Assembly: GCA_900765525.1 (NCBI GenBank)
Contig: CAAFRY010000171.1
Span: 1 to 20,484 of the forward strand
Length of the DNA: 20,484 bases
Source of the DNA: an uncultured Blautia sp.
Lineage (GTDB): Bacteria; Bacillota; Clostridia; Lachnospirales; Lachnospiraceae
Direction of reading: 5' to 3'
This document shows, one piece after another, positions 6,581 to 12,941 of the stretch (position 1 is its first letter; the number at the start of each line of letters is the position of its first letter). The notes beneath the pieces are model-generated. The model searched no databases, was not told the DNA's origin, and saw nothing but the letters and a program-made list of their open reading frames with translations. The position numbers and the translations under genes are program-made.

Positions 6581-8113
6581 TTAATGCCCGCCGGAATACA
6601 GGATTTCTTCTTCCTCCACCGTACTTCCATCCATGACAATATAGTCAAATGCCTGAAGTCCATAGGAGGTTCCCTGAGAAACAATACAGTACTCCTCGTT
6701 TTGGTCTAAAATCTCTATCTGCCGGAATACAGCATATCCCTTATTCATATTATAAACTCCCTGAAGATTACCTGTTTTTCCCACAGTATAAGTTTCACCG
6801 GAATCCGGTTTTTTCAGTACATCTCCTTCTTTAAAGGTAGTTTTATCTACATAGCACTGGCCTCCCGGATTGTCCTGGGTTTCGGCAGTAATTTCCTTTC
6901 CGTCGGCATCTACCTGCCGGTAAATTACAGCATCCACAAACTCAGAGGAAGAGGAATTTCCGCTGCGGACCTCCCGGATAAACCCTTCGGATTCATCATT
7001 ATTTCCCTTGGTCAGGAAATCTCTTGGTATGGTATAAAATTCCTTTTCCACAATAGAGCTGACCGGAATTTTTAAACCGCTCTGGGTATTTATTACCAGC
7101 TCTACTTCCAGGAAGCGGTCGCTGGCATAGCGGCTCATTCCATTTATCAAATCAATGCGGGCCACCTTCTGGTCGCCAATAGTTACAATAGCAAGAGAGC
7201 CATTCTGGCTTTCTCCATCCTTAGTAAATTTTACCTGGATACTTTCCTTGCCTGCCAGAGTAGCCGCCATTTTATCTGTCAGGGGAACCATCAGTGTCCA
7301 GTTTTCACTGGTAATCACTTTATAGACTGGTTCTCCCTTTTCAATTTTTTTATCCTGAATTAAATCCGTCTTCTGATAGGATTTTTCATTGAAATCTCCT
7401 TCTTTCAGATTTTCCGGGGTTTTATTCTCATATCCGTCTGTAGAATAGAGTATCAGACCGTCCTCCGGCGCAGTATACACATCCTGTTTTCCAACGGTAA
7501 CTGCATTTCCCACAGCCTGTCCGGTAAGAACCCCATTTGTATTCTGACTGCTGTCAGAAGCTTCCTGGGTATTTTCCTCCGAACTCTCAAGGGAGTCTTC
7601 CTGGTATGTAATATCCTCCTGGGTTTCGTCCTTTACAGCAGCCTGAAGAATCGTACCCTGGATTTCATACTTATAGCTGTAGGTATCGTAAAAATTATCG
7701 CTGTTGAAACCATAAGAGAACTTTGCAGCTCCGGAGCGGATTTCCGCCAGCTGTTCTTCTGTCAATTCTACGGATTTCGTTTTTTGTTTTTCCTCCCGCA
7801 GCGCATATACGGAACCTTCCTTGCGTACTTCCATGCCCTCTCTGGCATAATACTCCACATAGCCTGAGGCTCCTGCGGAAACTATCTGCTCTGAGCGCAG
7901 GGCCAGCCCCGTACACACCGGGTTTTTGGTCAGAGGACCTGCAGTTACCTGATAAGAGGTCACATGAGAAGCCGTGGCATACAGCACCACAGTAATAATC
8001 ATATATAAAAGTAAAGCTCCAAATACAATTGTAGCAATATTAAAAGTCAGCAGTTTCTTTAGTGCCAAAAAAAATGATTTGATTTTTCCTGAAGATTTCT
8101 TTTTGTCTGACAA
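6581..8113 (-). CDS. HlyD-like membrane-anchored adaptor protein
   Basis: This 510-aa protein begins with a lysine-rich cytoplasmic tail, has one transmembrane segment at about residues 24-45, and is otherwise extracytoplasmic. After the membrane, SGYVEYYAREGMEV followed by SVYAL resembles the lipoyl-like half-motif of HlyD/membrane-fusion proteins. A Ser/Glu/Asn/Gln-rich region near 170-200 interrupts it, and later beta-rich segments (VPLTDKMAATL, LKIPVSSIVEKEFYTIPRDF) fit an adaptor. I start at the TTG at 8113: AAGGAG at 8121-8126 is 7 bases upstream, and a promoter overlaps the longer in-frame ATG at 8161, which lacks a ribosome binding site. No transporter or outer-membrane partner is adjacent; instead it heads the yggS-sepF operon. 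The family call is moderate and the function unknown. Confidence 0.7.
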   Translation of the reverse strand: MSDKKKSSGKIKSFFLALKKLLTFNIATIVFGALLLYMIITVVLYATASHVTSYQVTAGPLTKNPVCTGLALRSEQIVSAGASGYVEYYAREGMEVRKEGSVYALREEKQKTKSVELTEEQLAEIRSGAAKFSYGFNSDNFYDTYSYKYEIQGTILQAAVKDETQEDITYQEDSLESSEENTQEASDSSQNTNGVLTGQAVGNAVTVGKQDVYTAPEDGLILYSTDGYENKTPENLKEGDFNEKSYQKTDLIQDKKIEKGEPVYKVITSENWTLMVPLTDKMAATLAGKESIQVKFTKDGESQNGSLAIVTIGDQKVARIDLINGMSRYASDRFLEVELVINTQSGLKIPVSSIVEKEFYTIPRDFLTKGNNDESEGFIREVRSGNSSSSEFVDAVIYRQVDADGKEITAETQDNPGGQCYVDKTTFKEGDVLKKPDSGETYTVGKTGNLQGVYNMNKGYAVFRQIEILDQNEEYCIVSQGTSYGLQAFDYIVMDGSTVEEEEILYSGGH

Positions 8114-8120
8114 TTTATTT

Positions 8121-8126
8121 CTCCTT
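8121..8126 (-). promoter_or_regulatory. Ribosome binding site that fixes a TTG start
   Basis: On the - strand AAGGAG is spaced 7 bases from the TTG at 8113. No comparable site precedes the in-frame ATG at 8161, so this shortens the HlyD-like protein by 16 residues. Confidence 0.8.
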
Positions 8127-8151
8127 TTTTCACTTCTGACTACCGTAGTAC

Positions 8152-8180
8152 ATTTTACCATTTTCAGCAGGGAATCACAA
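8152..8180 (-). promoter_or_regulatory. Sigma-A-like promoter of the HlyD-like/yggS/sepF/lspA/rluD operon
   Basis: On the - strand the -35 box TTGTGA (8175-8180), a 17-bp spacer and the -10 box TAAAAT (8152-8157) preceded by TGG make an extended -10 promoter. Transcription would start near 8145, upstream of the ribosome binding site at 8121-8126 and downstream of the ATG at 8161. No other convincing promoter was seen before rluD, so this probably drives seven genes. Confidence 0.7.
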
Positions 8181-8193
8181 TAGAAAAATTATC

Positions 8194-8222
8194 GTATAAA
8201 AAACAGCCGCCGGGAAATACTA
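8194..8222 (+). promoter_or_regulatory. Possible sigma-F-like promoter for the DUF378 gene
   Basis: GTATA at 8194-8198 and GGAAATACTA at 8213-8222 match the forespore sigma-F pattern (GYATA and GGnnAnAnTR) but with a 14-bp rather than the usual 15-bp spacer. No good sigma-A promoter was found in the same gap. The leader before the AAGGAGG at 8233-8239 would be very short. Confidence 0.3.
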
Positions 8223-8249
8223 GAGAATGTTAAAGGAGGCATTATCTAT

Positions 8250-8465
8250 ATGAACAGTAAATTTTTAGACTACACCGCACTTGTCATAACCATTATCGGT
8301 GCGGTAAACTGGGGCCTTATCGGCTTCTTCCGCTTCAATCTGGTATCCTTCTTATTCGGAGACATGACCTGGCTTTCCAGAATCATCTATGCTCTTGTGG
8401 GAATCTGCGGCTTATACCTGTTAAGCCTTTTCGGAAGAATTTCTTCCTTTTCCGACAATGACTGA
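8250..8465 (+). CDS. DUF378-family small membrane protein
   Basis: This 71-aa protein has two transmembrane helices (about residues 8-27 and 41-62). The first carries the DUF378 signature TIIGAVNWGLIGFF, followed by a short loop with FNLVSFLFGD. It ends in a polar SSFSDND tail. AAGGAGG at 8233-8239 lies 10 bases before the ATG. The family (including B. subtilis YuzA) has no assigned function. It is a single-gene unit, divergent from the HlyD-like operon and convergent with the P-loop gene, and is followed by a strong terminator. Confidence 0.88.
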   Translation: MNSKFLDYTALVITIIGAVNWGLIGFFRFNLVSFLFGDMTWLSRIIYALVGICGLYLLSLFGRISSFSDND

Positions 8466-8516
8466 TTCCGGCGGCAACTGACCTGCAGACAATCCGGATA
8501 CCTTTTCTGCCGTACA

Positions 8517-8558
8517 GAAAAACCGCCGGGCATTGCCTTTCATGCCCGACGGTTTTTC
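8517..8558. terminator. Strong bidirectional rho-independent terminator
   Basis: GAAAAACCG (8517-8525) pairs with CGGTTTTTC (8550-8558) and CGGGCAT (8527-8533) with ATGCCCG (8542-8548). The 16-bp stem has a single C/A mismatch, with an 8-base loop. The A-tract on one arm gives a T-tract on the opposite strand, so it can stop both the DUF378 gene and the P-loop gene that converge on it. Confidence 0.92.
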
Positions 8559-8601
8559 TCTCTTATCTATATTGTTTTCACAATTTTTTCATTGTAGCAG
8601 C

Positions 8602-9021
8602 TTATAAGGAAAGCAGTACCATATCTTTGGCACATTCCGGCAAGTCTTTTTCATCTTTGGAAAGACTTACCACAAAAGAAACTCCGTATTTCTTTCCCAT
8701 TGCATCCAACCGTTCCAGAACACCGGCCAGCTCCTCATCCTCTGCCTTGGAAATCTTCAAAAAGCTGTCCAAAAACATTTTCTCTAAGTCATTATCCTGT
8801 GAAACTACACCTGAAATAAATCCTAAAAACTCGCTGCTGTTCTGAATATCGTACTCTGACATATCAATGAGACGAACCTTATTATTTAATTCATACATGT
8901 GCTTCCGGCTTTTATCCAGATAAACAATTGTACCATTTGCTTCTTTTACTTCTTTGTTTACCTTATCCAGAAGTTCCTTTGTTTTTCCTTTACCTTTTTC
9001 TCCTACAATTAACTGAACCAT
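8602..9021 (-). CDS. Small P-loop ATP-binding protein of unknown function
   Basis: This 139-aa soluble protein begins MVQLIVGEKGKGKTK, a Walker A motif (GxxGxGKT, residues 7-14) directly after the first beta strand. TIVYLDKS and KMFLDSFLKI could supply further strands and a Walker B-like Asp. The C-terminal half (GVLERLDAMGKKYGVSFVVSLSKD) reads like the end of a minimal nucleotide-binding fold. No signal peptide or membrane segment is seen. AAGGAGG lies 8 bases before the ATG, and a near-consensus promoter is upstream. It forms a one-gene unit ending at the bidirectional terminator. I do not recognise a named family; nucleotide binding is well supported and the role is unknown. Confidence 0.8.
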   Translation of the reverse strand: MVQLIVGEKGKGKTKELLDKVNKEVKEANGTIVYLDKSRKHMYELNNKVRLIDMSEYDIQNSSEFLGFISGVVSQDNDLEKMFLDSFLKISKAEDEELAGVLERLDAMGKKYGVSFVVSLSKDEKDLPECAKDMVLLSL

Positions 9022-9086
9022 CGCAATTTCCTCCTTAGCCGCACGTAATATGTATATTTACTAAAAACGTGGTTATTGTTGAATAC

Positions 9087-9115
9087 ATTATAGTGCATAT
9101 CGTTGAAAAATACAA
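9087..9115 (-). promoter_or_regulatory. Near-consensus sigma-A promoter for the P-loop gene
   Basis: On the - strand the -35 box TTGTAT (9110-9115) and a perfect -10 box TATAAT (9087-9092) have an ideal 17-bp spacer. The transcript would start near 9080 with a leader of about 60 bases before the ATG at 9021. Confidence 0.82.
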
Positions 9116-9207
9116 TGGTAAATTGCAAATTTCCAGCAATTTTATTAAATATTCAGTTTGCGGCAGATTTTGGTGTCCCAGACTCCGTGGTTGAATAGCT
9201 ACTGATT

Positions 9208-10248
9208 TTATGAGTTTATCTTTTCCAGCATCTGCTGGAGCCTCTCGTACAGATTGACCTGTCCGTCGGTTTTTAACACCACCGCCATAAAGGCATCCCC
9301 GTAATTATTTTGTACCAGCAAGGCGCCGTAATTCTGGTCTGAAGATACGCTCATTTTACCTCCCAGCACAGTCACATCTTTCGGGACGGAAACTGCCCCT
9401 GTGATATACAAATTATCGCTGTCCAGCCATTGCTGCTTACTGTCTCCGCTGGCCTTGCTGTAGTCCAGGGTATAATTGGCCAGTCCCATGGCATTGGTCA
9501 AATCCGGCTCATTCAGAAGAGCATTCAGTAAGAGATATACATCATAAACCGTAGTGTACTGTTCTTCGTCCTCGGCCCCGGTTACATTAGTAAAATGGGT
9601 GTTTGTCATGCCAAGTTCCACAGCCTTACTGTTCATAGCCGCCACAAAGCTGTCTCTGCTGCCGGAACAGGCCCTGGCCAGTACTAGACTGGCATCTTGA
9701 GCGGAATAGACAAGAATTGCGTTTAAAAGCTGCCGTGCAGGAATTATATTTCCCACAGCCAGACCACAGGTTCTGGAGCCTTTTCCGTAAGCAAAATCCT
9801 CCTGTTCCACTGTTACCTGTGTATCCATATCCATATTTTCCCAGGCTACAAGAGCAGTCATAAGCTGGGTCAGCTTCCCGGGAGCAGTTTTCTCATATAA
9901 TCCATTGGAAAAAGGAATTTCCCCCTTCTTTATGTCAAACAGCGCTGCCAGCTCCCCTTCCTGGGAGGTGATGCCATCCATAGCGGTCTGGCTTTCACCC
10001 ACACACAGTCCTGCCGCCATGCCCTCTACGGACATAGAAATCTCTCGTGAAGCCGACAGGAAGGTTCTGCTGCTCCGTTCATAAGGAACAGGCTCATCCA
10101 ATGCTTTACTGCGCATAAACACAGTCAGACCTGTGATAACCAGCACAAGAAGGACCACAAAACCTCCCATAAGCATACCGGTTTTTCTCAGTTTTTTTCT
10201 CCGGATTTCCTTCCATTTTTTGCCCTTGGTCTTATTTATACATTTCAC
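9208..10248 (-). CDS. S11 D-Ala-D-Ala carboxypeptidase-like protein lacking the catalytic motifs
   Basis: This 346-aa protein has a basic cytoplasmic N-terminus, one membrane anchor (about 25-45) and an extracytoplasmic domain of the DacA/S11 fold. The family serine motif (ASxTKxMTA) is here PGKLTQLMTAL: the nucleophile Ser is Lys125 and the general-base Lys is Gln128. The SxN motif is SAQ (182-184) and the KTG motif is KMS (298-300). Fold-defining stretches are kept, such as LLNAILVYSAQDASLVLA, NSKAVELGMTNTHFTNVTG and VTVLGGK. It starts with GTG at 10248, 12 bases after GAGGAG, and overlaps mgsA by 17 bases. It ends the rod/min operon. An active carboxypeptidase is unlikely; a muropeptide-binding or scaffold role is inferred. 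Confidence 0.85.
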   Translation of the reverse strand: MKCINKTKGKKWKEIRRKKLRKTGMLMGGFVVLLVLVITGLTVFMRSKALDEPVPYERSSRTFLSASREISMSVEGMAAGLCVGESQTAMDGITSQEGELAALFDIKKGEIPFSNGLYEKTAPGKLTQLMTALVAWENMDMDTQVTVEQEDFAYGKGSRTCGLAVGNIIPARQLLNAILVYSAQDASLVLARACSGSRDSFVAAMNSKAVELGMTNTHFTNVTGAEDEEQYTTVYDVYLLLNALLNEPDLTNAMGLANYTLDYSKASGDSKQQWLDSDNLYITGAVSVPKDVTVLGGKMSVSSDQNYGALLVQNNYGDAFMAVVLKTDGQVNLYERLQQMLEKINS

Positions 10249-10627
10249 GCCAATCCAACTCTCCTCTGCCCAAAGAACGAATCATCATCTCTGCTGTAGC
10301 TAGATTGGTTGCCAGGGGAATATTGTGTGTGTCGCACAGATGAAAAATACGCTTTACATCCGGGTCATGCTTCTGAGGTGCCAGAGGCTCTCTCAGATAA
10401 ATCACTAAATCCATTTCATTTTGTTCAATTAAAGCACCCAGCTGCTGTTCGCCGCCCAGATGTCCGGCCAAAAACTTGTGAACCGTCAGATTGGAAGCCT
10501 CCTCAATCAGTCTTCCCGTAGTGCCTGTAGCGTACAGCGTATTCCTTGATAAAATGCTCCTGTATGCAATGCAGAAATTCTGCATCAATTTCTTTTTTGA
10601 ATTGTGTGCTATCAAACCGATGTTCAT
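10232..10627 (-). CDS. mgsA: Methylglyoxal synthase
   Basis: This 131-aa cytoplasmic enzyme family converts dihydroxyacetone phosphate to methylglyoxal and phosphate. YATGTTGRL at 32-40, HDPDV at 87-91 and the C-terminal TNLATAEMMIRSL are diagnostic, and length matches B. subtilis MgsA. A longer open frame extends upstream, but only into the rodA gene out of frame; the true ATG at 10627 follows GGGAGG by about 10 bases and overlaps the rodA stop as ATGA. Active-site aspartates equivalent to E. coli D20, D71 and D91 are Asn9, Glu60 and Glu80, while H98 and D101 are kept (His87, Asp90). Family identity is secure; activity is less so. Confidence 0.93.
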   Translation of the reverse strand: MNIGLIAHNSKKKLMQNFCIAYRSILSRNTLYATGTTGRLIEEASNLTVHKFLAGHLGGEQQLGALIEQNEMDLVIYLREPLAPQKHDPDVKRIFHLCDTHNIPLATNLATAEMMIRSLGRGELDWREMYK

Positions 10628-11754
10628 GATTTTTCTACCTCCCTGTATGTTTTTGCTTTCTGAAGCCCCACATTCAGCACCAGTCCCATGCCGATATACA
10701 GGCTGACCATGGAAGTCAGTCCATAACTGACAAAAGGAAGAGGGGTACCGGTATTTGGCATGATGTTTGTCACCACCGCCACATTGATAAAGCTTTGTAT
10801 TCCGATAAGTGCGGCCATGCCGCAGCATATGAGCCGTCCCGCCATATCCTTTGCCCGCAGGCTGGTGCGTATACATTCAAATATAATAAACAGCAGGAGC
10901 AGCAATATAGCCGTACAGCCTATAAATCCCAGCTCTTCTCCTGCCACGGAAAAAATAAAGTCCGTCTGATTTTCGGATACAAAATTTCCCTTATTAGCTG
11001 AAGAAACTTCATTGTTGTTCAGACCTTTTCCCGTAAGCTGTCCTGAGCCAATAGCCATTACAGAATTTTCCTGCTGGGCCACATCGTCGGAATATTCATC
11101 CTCCTCTGCGTTTAAAAAGGACATAATCCTGTCTCTCTGATAAGATTTTATCAGCTTCTGGTCCGGCTGGATGACAATAAAAAGGAAAATCACAGCCAGG
11201 GGAACCGCAATCAGGATAGCTCCTCCGATGATTTTATAGCTCAGTCCCGCCATATATATAATGATACAAAAAAGTATAACAACTGTAATCGTATTTTTCA
11301 AGTCTGGCTGTATATAAATCAGTATCAGGGGGATAAGGATAAGTACCGCTGATTTTACCAGATTCCGCAGGGTATTCAGCTCCTCCTCATGCTCCATAAA
11401 AAACTTGGCAAAGAATACAATAACAATAATCTTGGCAAGCTCAGTAGGCTGGAAGGTAAATCCTCCGATGCTAATCCAGCGGGTCGCTCCGTTGGCATCG
11501 TCTCCGAAAAGCCGTACAGCCAGCAGGAGCAGAGCGTTACACCCGTAAATAATCCAGTAAAAATTTAAAATCCAGCTAAAATCCATGAGGGAAACCACAA
11601 CCATTACAATAAGTCCCAGTATCATTCCCATCAGCTGCCGGTTCTGAAGTGAGGCATCTGCGCTTCCCACAAGCAGCACCCCCAGGGAAGTCAGAGCAAT
11701 CAGCGCCAGCACCAGTCTGAAATTGTAGTCCCGTAATTTATATTGTCTAATCAT
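10624..11754 (-). CDS. rodA: RodA-type SEDS peptidoglycan glycosyltransferase
   Basis: This 376-aa polytopic membrane protein (about 10 helices) polymerises lipid II into glycan strands. The SEDS signature TRWISIGGFTFQPTELAKI lies at 91-109. The catalytic Asp fits Asp265 in ENQTDFIFSVAGEELGFIG, and the C-terminal TGTPLPFVSYGLTSMVSLYIG is typical. The large loop around 200-260 is extracellular. Its place with mreBCD and PBP2 favours RodA (side-wall elongation) over FtsW or SpoVE, although sequence alone does not fully separate these. AAGGTG 5 bases before the ATG is the ribosome binding site. The stop overlaps the mgsA start. Confidence 0.9.
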   Translation of the reverse strand: MIRQYKLRDYNFRLVLALIALTSLGVLLVGSADASLQNRQLMGMILGLIVMVVVSLMDFSWILNFYWIIYGCNALLLLAVRLFGDDANGATRWISIGGFTFQPTELAKIIVIVFFAKFFMEHEEELNTLRNLVKSAVLILIPLILIYIQPDLKNTITVVILFCIIIYMAGLSYKIIGGAILIAVPLAVIFLFIVIQPDQKLIKSYQRDRIMSFLNAEEDEYSDDVAQQENSVMAIGSGQLTGKGLNNNEVSSANKGNFVSENQTDFIFSVAGEELGFIGCTAILLLLLFIIFECIRTSLRAKDMAGRLICCGMAALIGIQSFINVAVVTNIMPNTGTPLPFVSYGLTSMVSLYIGMGLVLNVGLQKAKTYREVEKS

Positions 11755-11785
11755 GAAAACACCTTATTTTTTCTTTTGGTTCTTA

Positions 11786-11815
11786 GTATCTGTTATTTCT
11801 GTATCTATTATTTCT
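11786..11815. repeat. 15-bp tandem duplication after minE
   Basis: GTATCTGTTATTTCT (11786-11800) is followed directly by GTATCTATTATTTCT (11801-11815), with 14 of 15 bases identical. The pair runs up to the last base of the minE stop codon and fills half of the 60-base minE-rodA gap. Confidence 0.85.
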
Positions 11816-12075
11816 TATCTCCAAAAAGACATTCCCGGAGAGGATTTATCTATATCCATCTGCAGGGGGATTTTTGCCAGTATGGTGGCCCGGTCCTTCT
11901 GGTACCGGATTTCCACCTTTTTCTCCTTTACGGCAAAATACTTGTCCACGGCTCTAATTATATCATTCTGCAGCATAGTCATCATTTGCGGAGTACAGTC
12001 AAGCCGCTCAGAAGTAAGGAGCAGCTTTAATCGGTCCTTTGCAACAAGACCGGAACGCCTGCCTGGAAATCTCAT
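11815..12075 (-). CDS. minE: Cell division topological specificity factor MinE
   Basis: This 86-aa protein stimulates MinD ATPase and confines division inhibition to the poles. The N-terminal half (SGLVAKDRLKLLL, then LDCTPQMMTMLQNDI) holds the MinD-binding segment, and the C-terminal half (YFAVKEKKVEIRYQK, ATILAKIPLQ) is the topological-specificity beta/alpha domain. I start at ATG 12075 because AAGGAGG lies about 10 bases upstream; the in-frame GTG at 12084 almost touches that site. It follows minD by 27 bases. The length is typical. Confidence 0.93.
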   Translation of the reverse strand: MRFPGRRSGLVAKDRLKLLLTSERLDCTPQMMTMLQNDIIRAVDKYFAVKEKKVEIRYQKDRATILAKIPLQMDIDKSSPGMSFWR

Positions 12076-12102
12076 AACTTCCACGCCTCCTTCTCTTCTA
12101 TT

Positions 12103-12891
12103 TTATTTTCTGAAAATGCCGGACAGCCGCTTAAATACGCCTTTTTTCACCTGAAAATCCATAAGAGGAACCTCTTCCCCGGTTAATCTGCGGCAAATAT
12201 TTTCGAAGGCAAGACCAGAGGGGGAGTTTTTCCCGCACACCGGCTCTCCCTGGTTGGTGGAAATCACCACAGCCTCGTCATCGGGTATGGCACCCAGTAG
12301 CTCTACAGCCAGAATCTCTGTCACATCCTCCACGGACATCATTTCTCCCCGCCTTACCATATCCATGCGGAGACGGTTGATGACCAACTGTATCCTGGGC
12401 ATTTCGCTGGCCTGGAGAAGACCGATGATACGGTCAGCATCCCGGATGGCCGACACCTCTGGAGTTGTGACTACAATAGCCCTGCCAGCTCCTGCTATAG
12501 CGTTTTTAAAGCCCTGCTCAATACCGGCAGGACAGTCCAGAATGATATAGTCAAATTCCTCTGACAAATCCTCTGTAAGCTTAACCATCTGCTCCGGCGT
12601 AATGGCTGTTTTGTCCTTAGTCTGGGCTGAAGGCAGCAGATACAGGGTATCGCACTGCTTATCCCGTATCAGCGCCTGTTTCATCCGGCAGCTCCCCTCA
12701 ATTACATCTATAAGGTTATACACAATCCGGTTTTCCAGCCCCAGAACCACATCCAGATTCCGAAGGCCAATATCCGTGTCAACCACCACAACCTTTTTAT
12801 TCAGCCTGGCCAATCCAAGGCCGATGTTAGCCGTTACTGTGGTTTTCCCAACTCCGCCCTTGCCGGACGTTACTACGATAATCTCACTCAT
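12103..12891 (-). CDS. minD: Septum site-determining ATPase MinD
   Basis: This 262-aa peripheral membrane ATPase of the ParA/MinD family is the membrane partner of MinE. The deviant Walker A KGGVGKTT is at 11-18, the switch aspartates at VVDTDIGLRNLD (38-47), and ILDCPAGIEQGF is the Walker B-like segment. The C-terminus (VKKGVFKRLSGIFRK) is an amphipathic, basic membrane-targeting helix. AGGAGG lies 7 bases before the ATG. No minC is seen between PBP2 and minD or elsewhere in the window. Min genes downstream of mreBCD-PBP2 are common in Clostridia. Confidence 0.95.
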   Translation of the reverse strand: MSEIIVVTSGKGGVGKTTVTANIGLGLARLNKKVVVVDTDIGLRNLDVVLGLENRIVYNLIDVIEGSCRMKQALIRDKQCDTLYLLPSAQTKDKTAITPEQMVKLTEDLSEEFDYIILDCPAGIEQGFKNAIAGAGRAIVVTTPEVSAIRDADRIIGLLQASEMPRIQLVINRLRMDMVRRGEMMSVEDVTEILAVELLGAIPDDEAVVISTNQGEPVCGKNSPSGLAFENICRRLTGEEVPLMDFQVKKGVFKRLSGIFRK

Positions 12892-12941
12892 ACCTGAACC
12901 TCCTGATATTTTCGTTTAAAGCTCTCTGTGGTATCTTAGCT

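Noticed and set aside
8114..8161. Start of the HlyD-like protein at ATG 8161
   Set aside because: No ribosome binding site, and the operon's extended -10 promoter overlaps it; TTG 8113 has AAGGAG at ideal spacing.
9120..9142. Stem AAATTGC/GCAATTT downstream of the carboxypeptidase-like gene as a terminator
   Set aside because: The stem is short and AT-rich with a 9-base loop and no following U-run on the - strand; it may only be incidental.
10628..10876. N-terminal extension of the methylglyoxal synthase reading frame by about 83 codons
   Set aside because: It overlaps the conserved 3' end of rodA in another frame, reads as non-protein-like sequence, and a good ribosome binding site marks ATG 10627.
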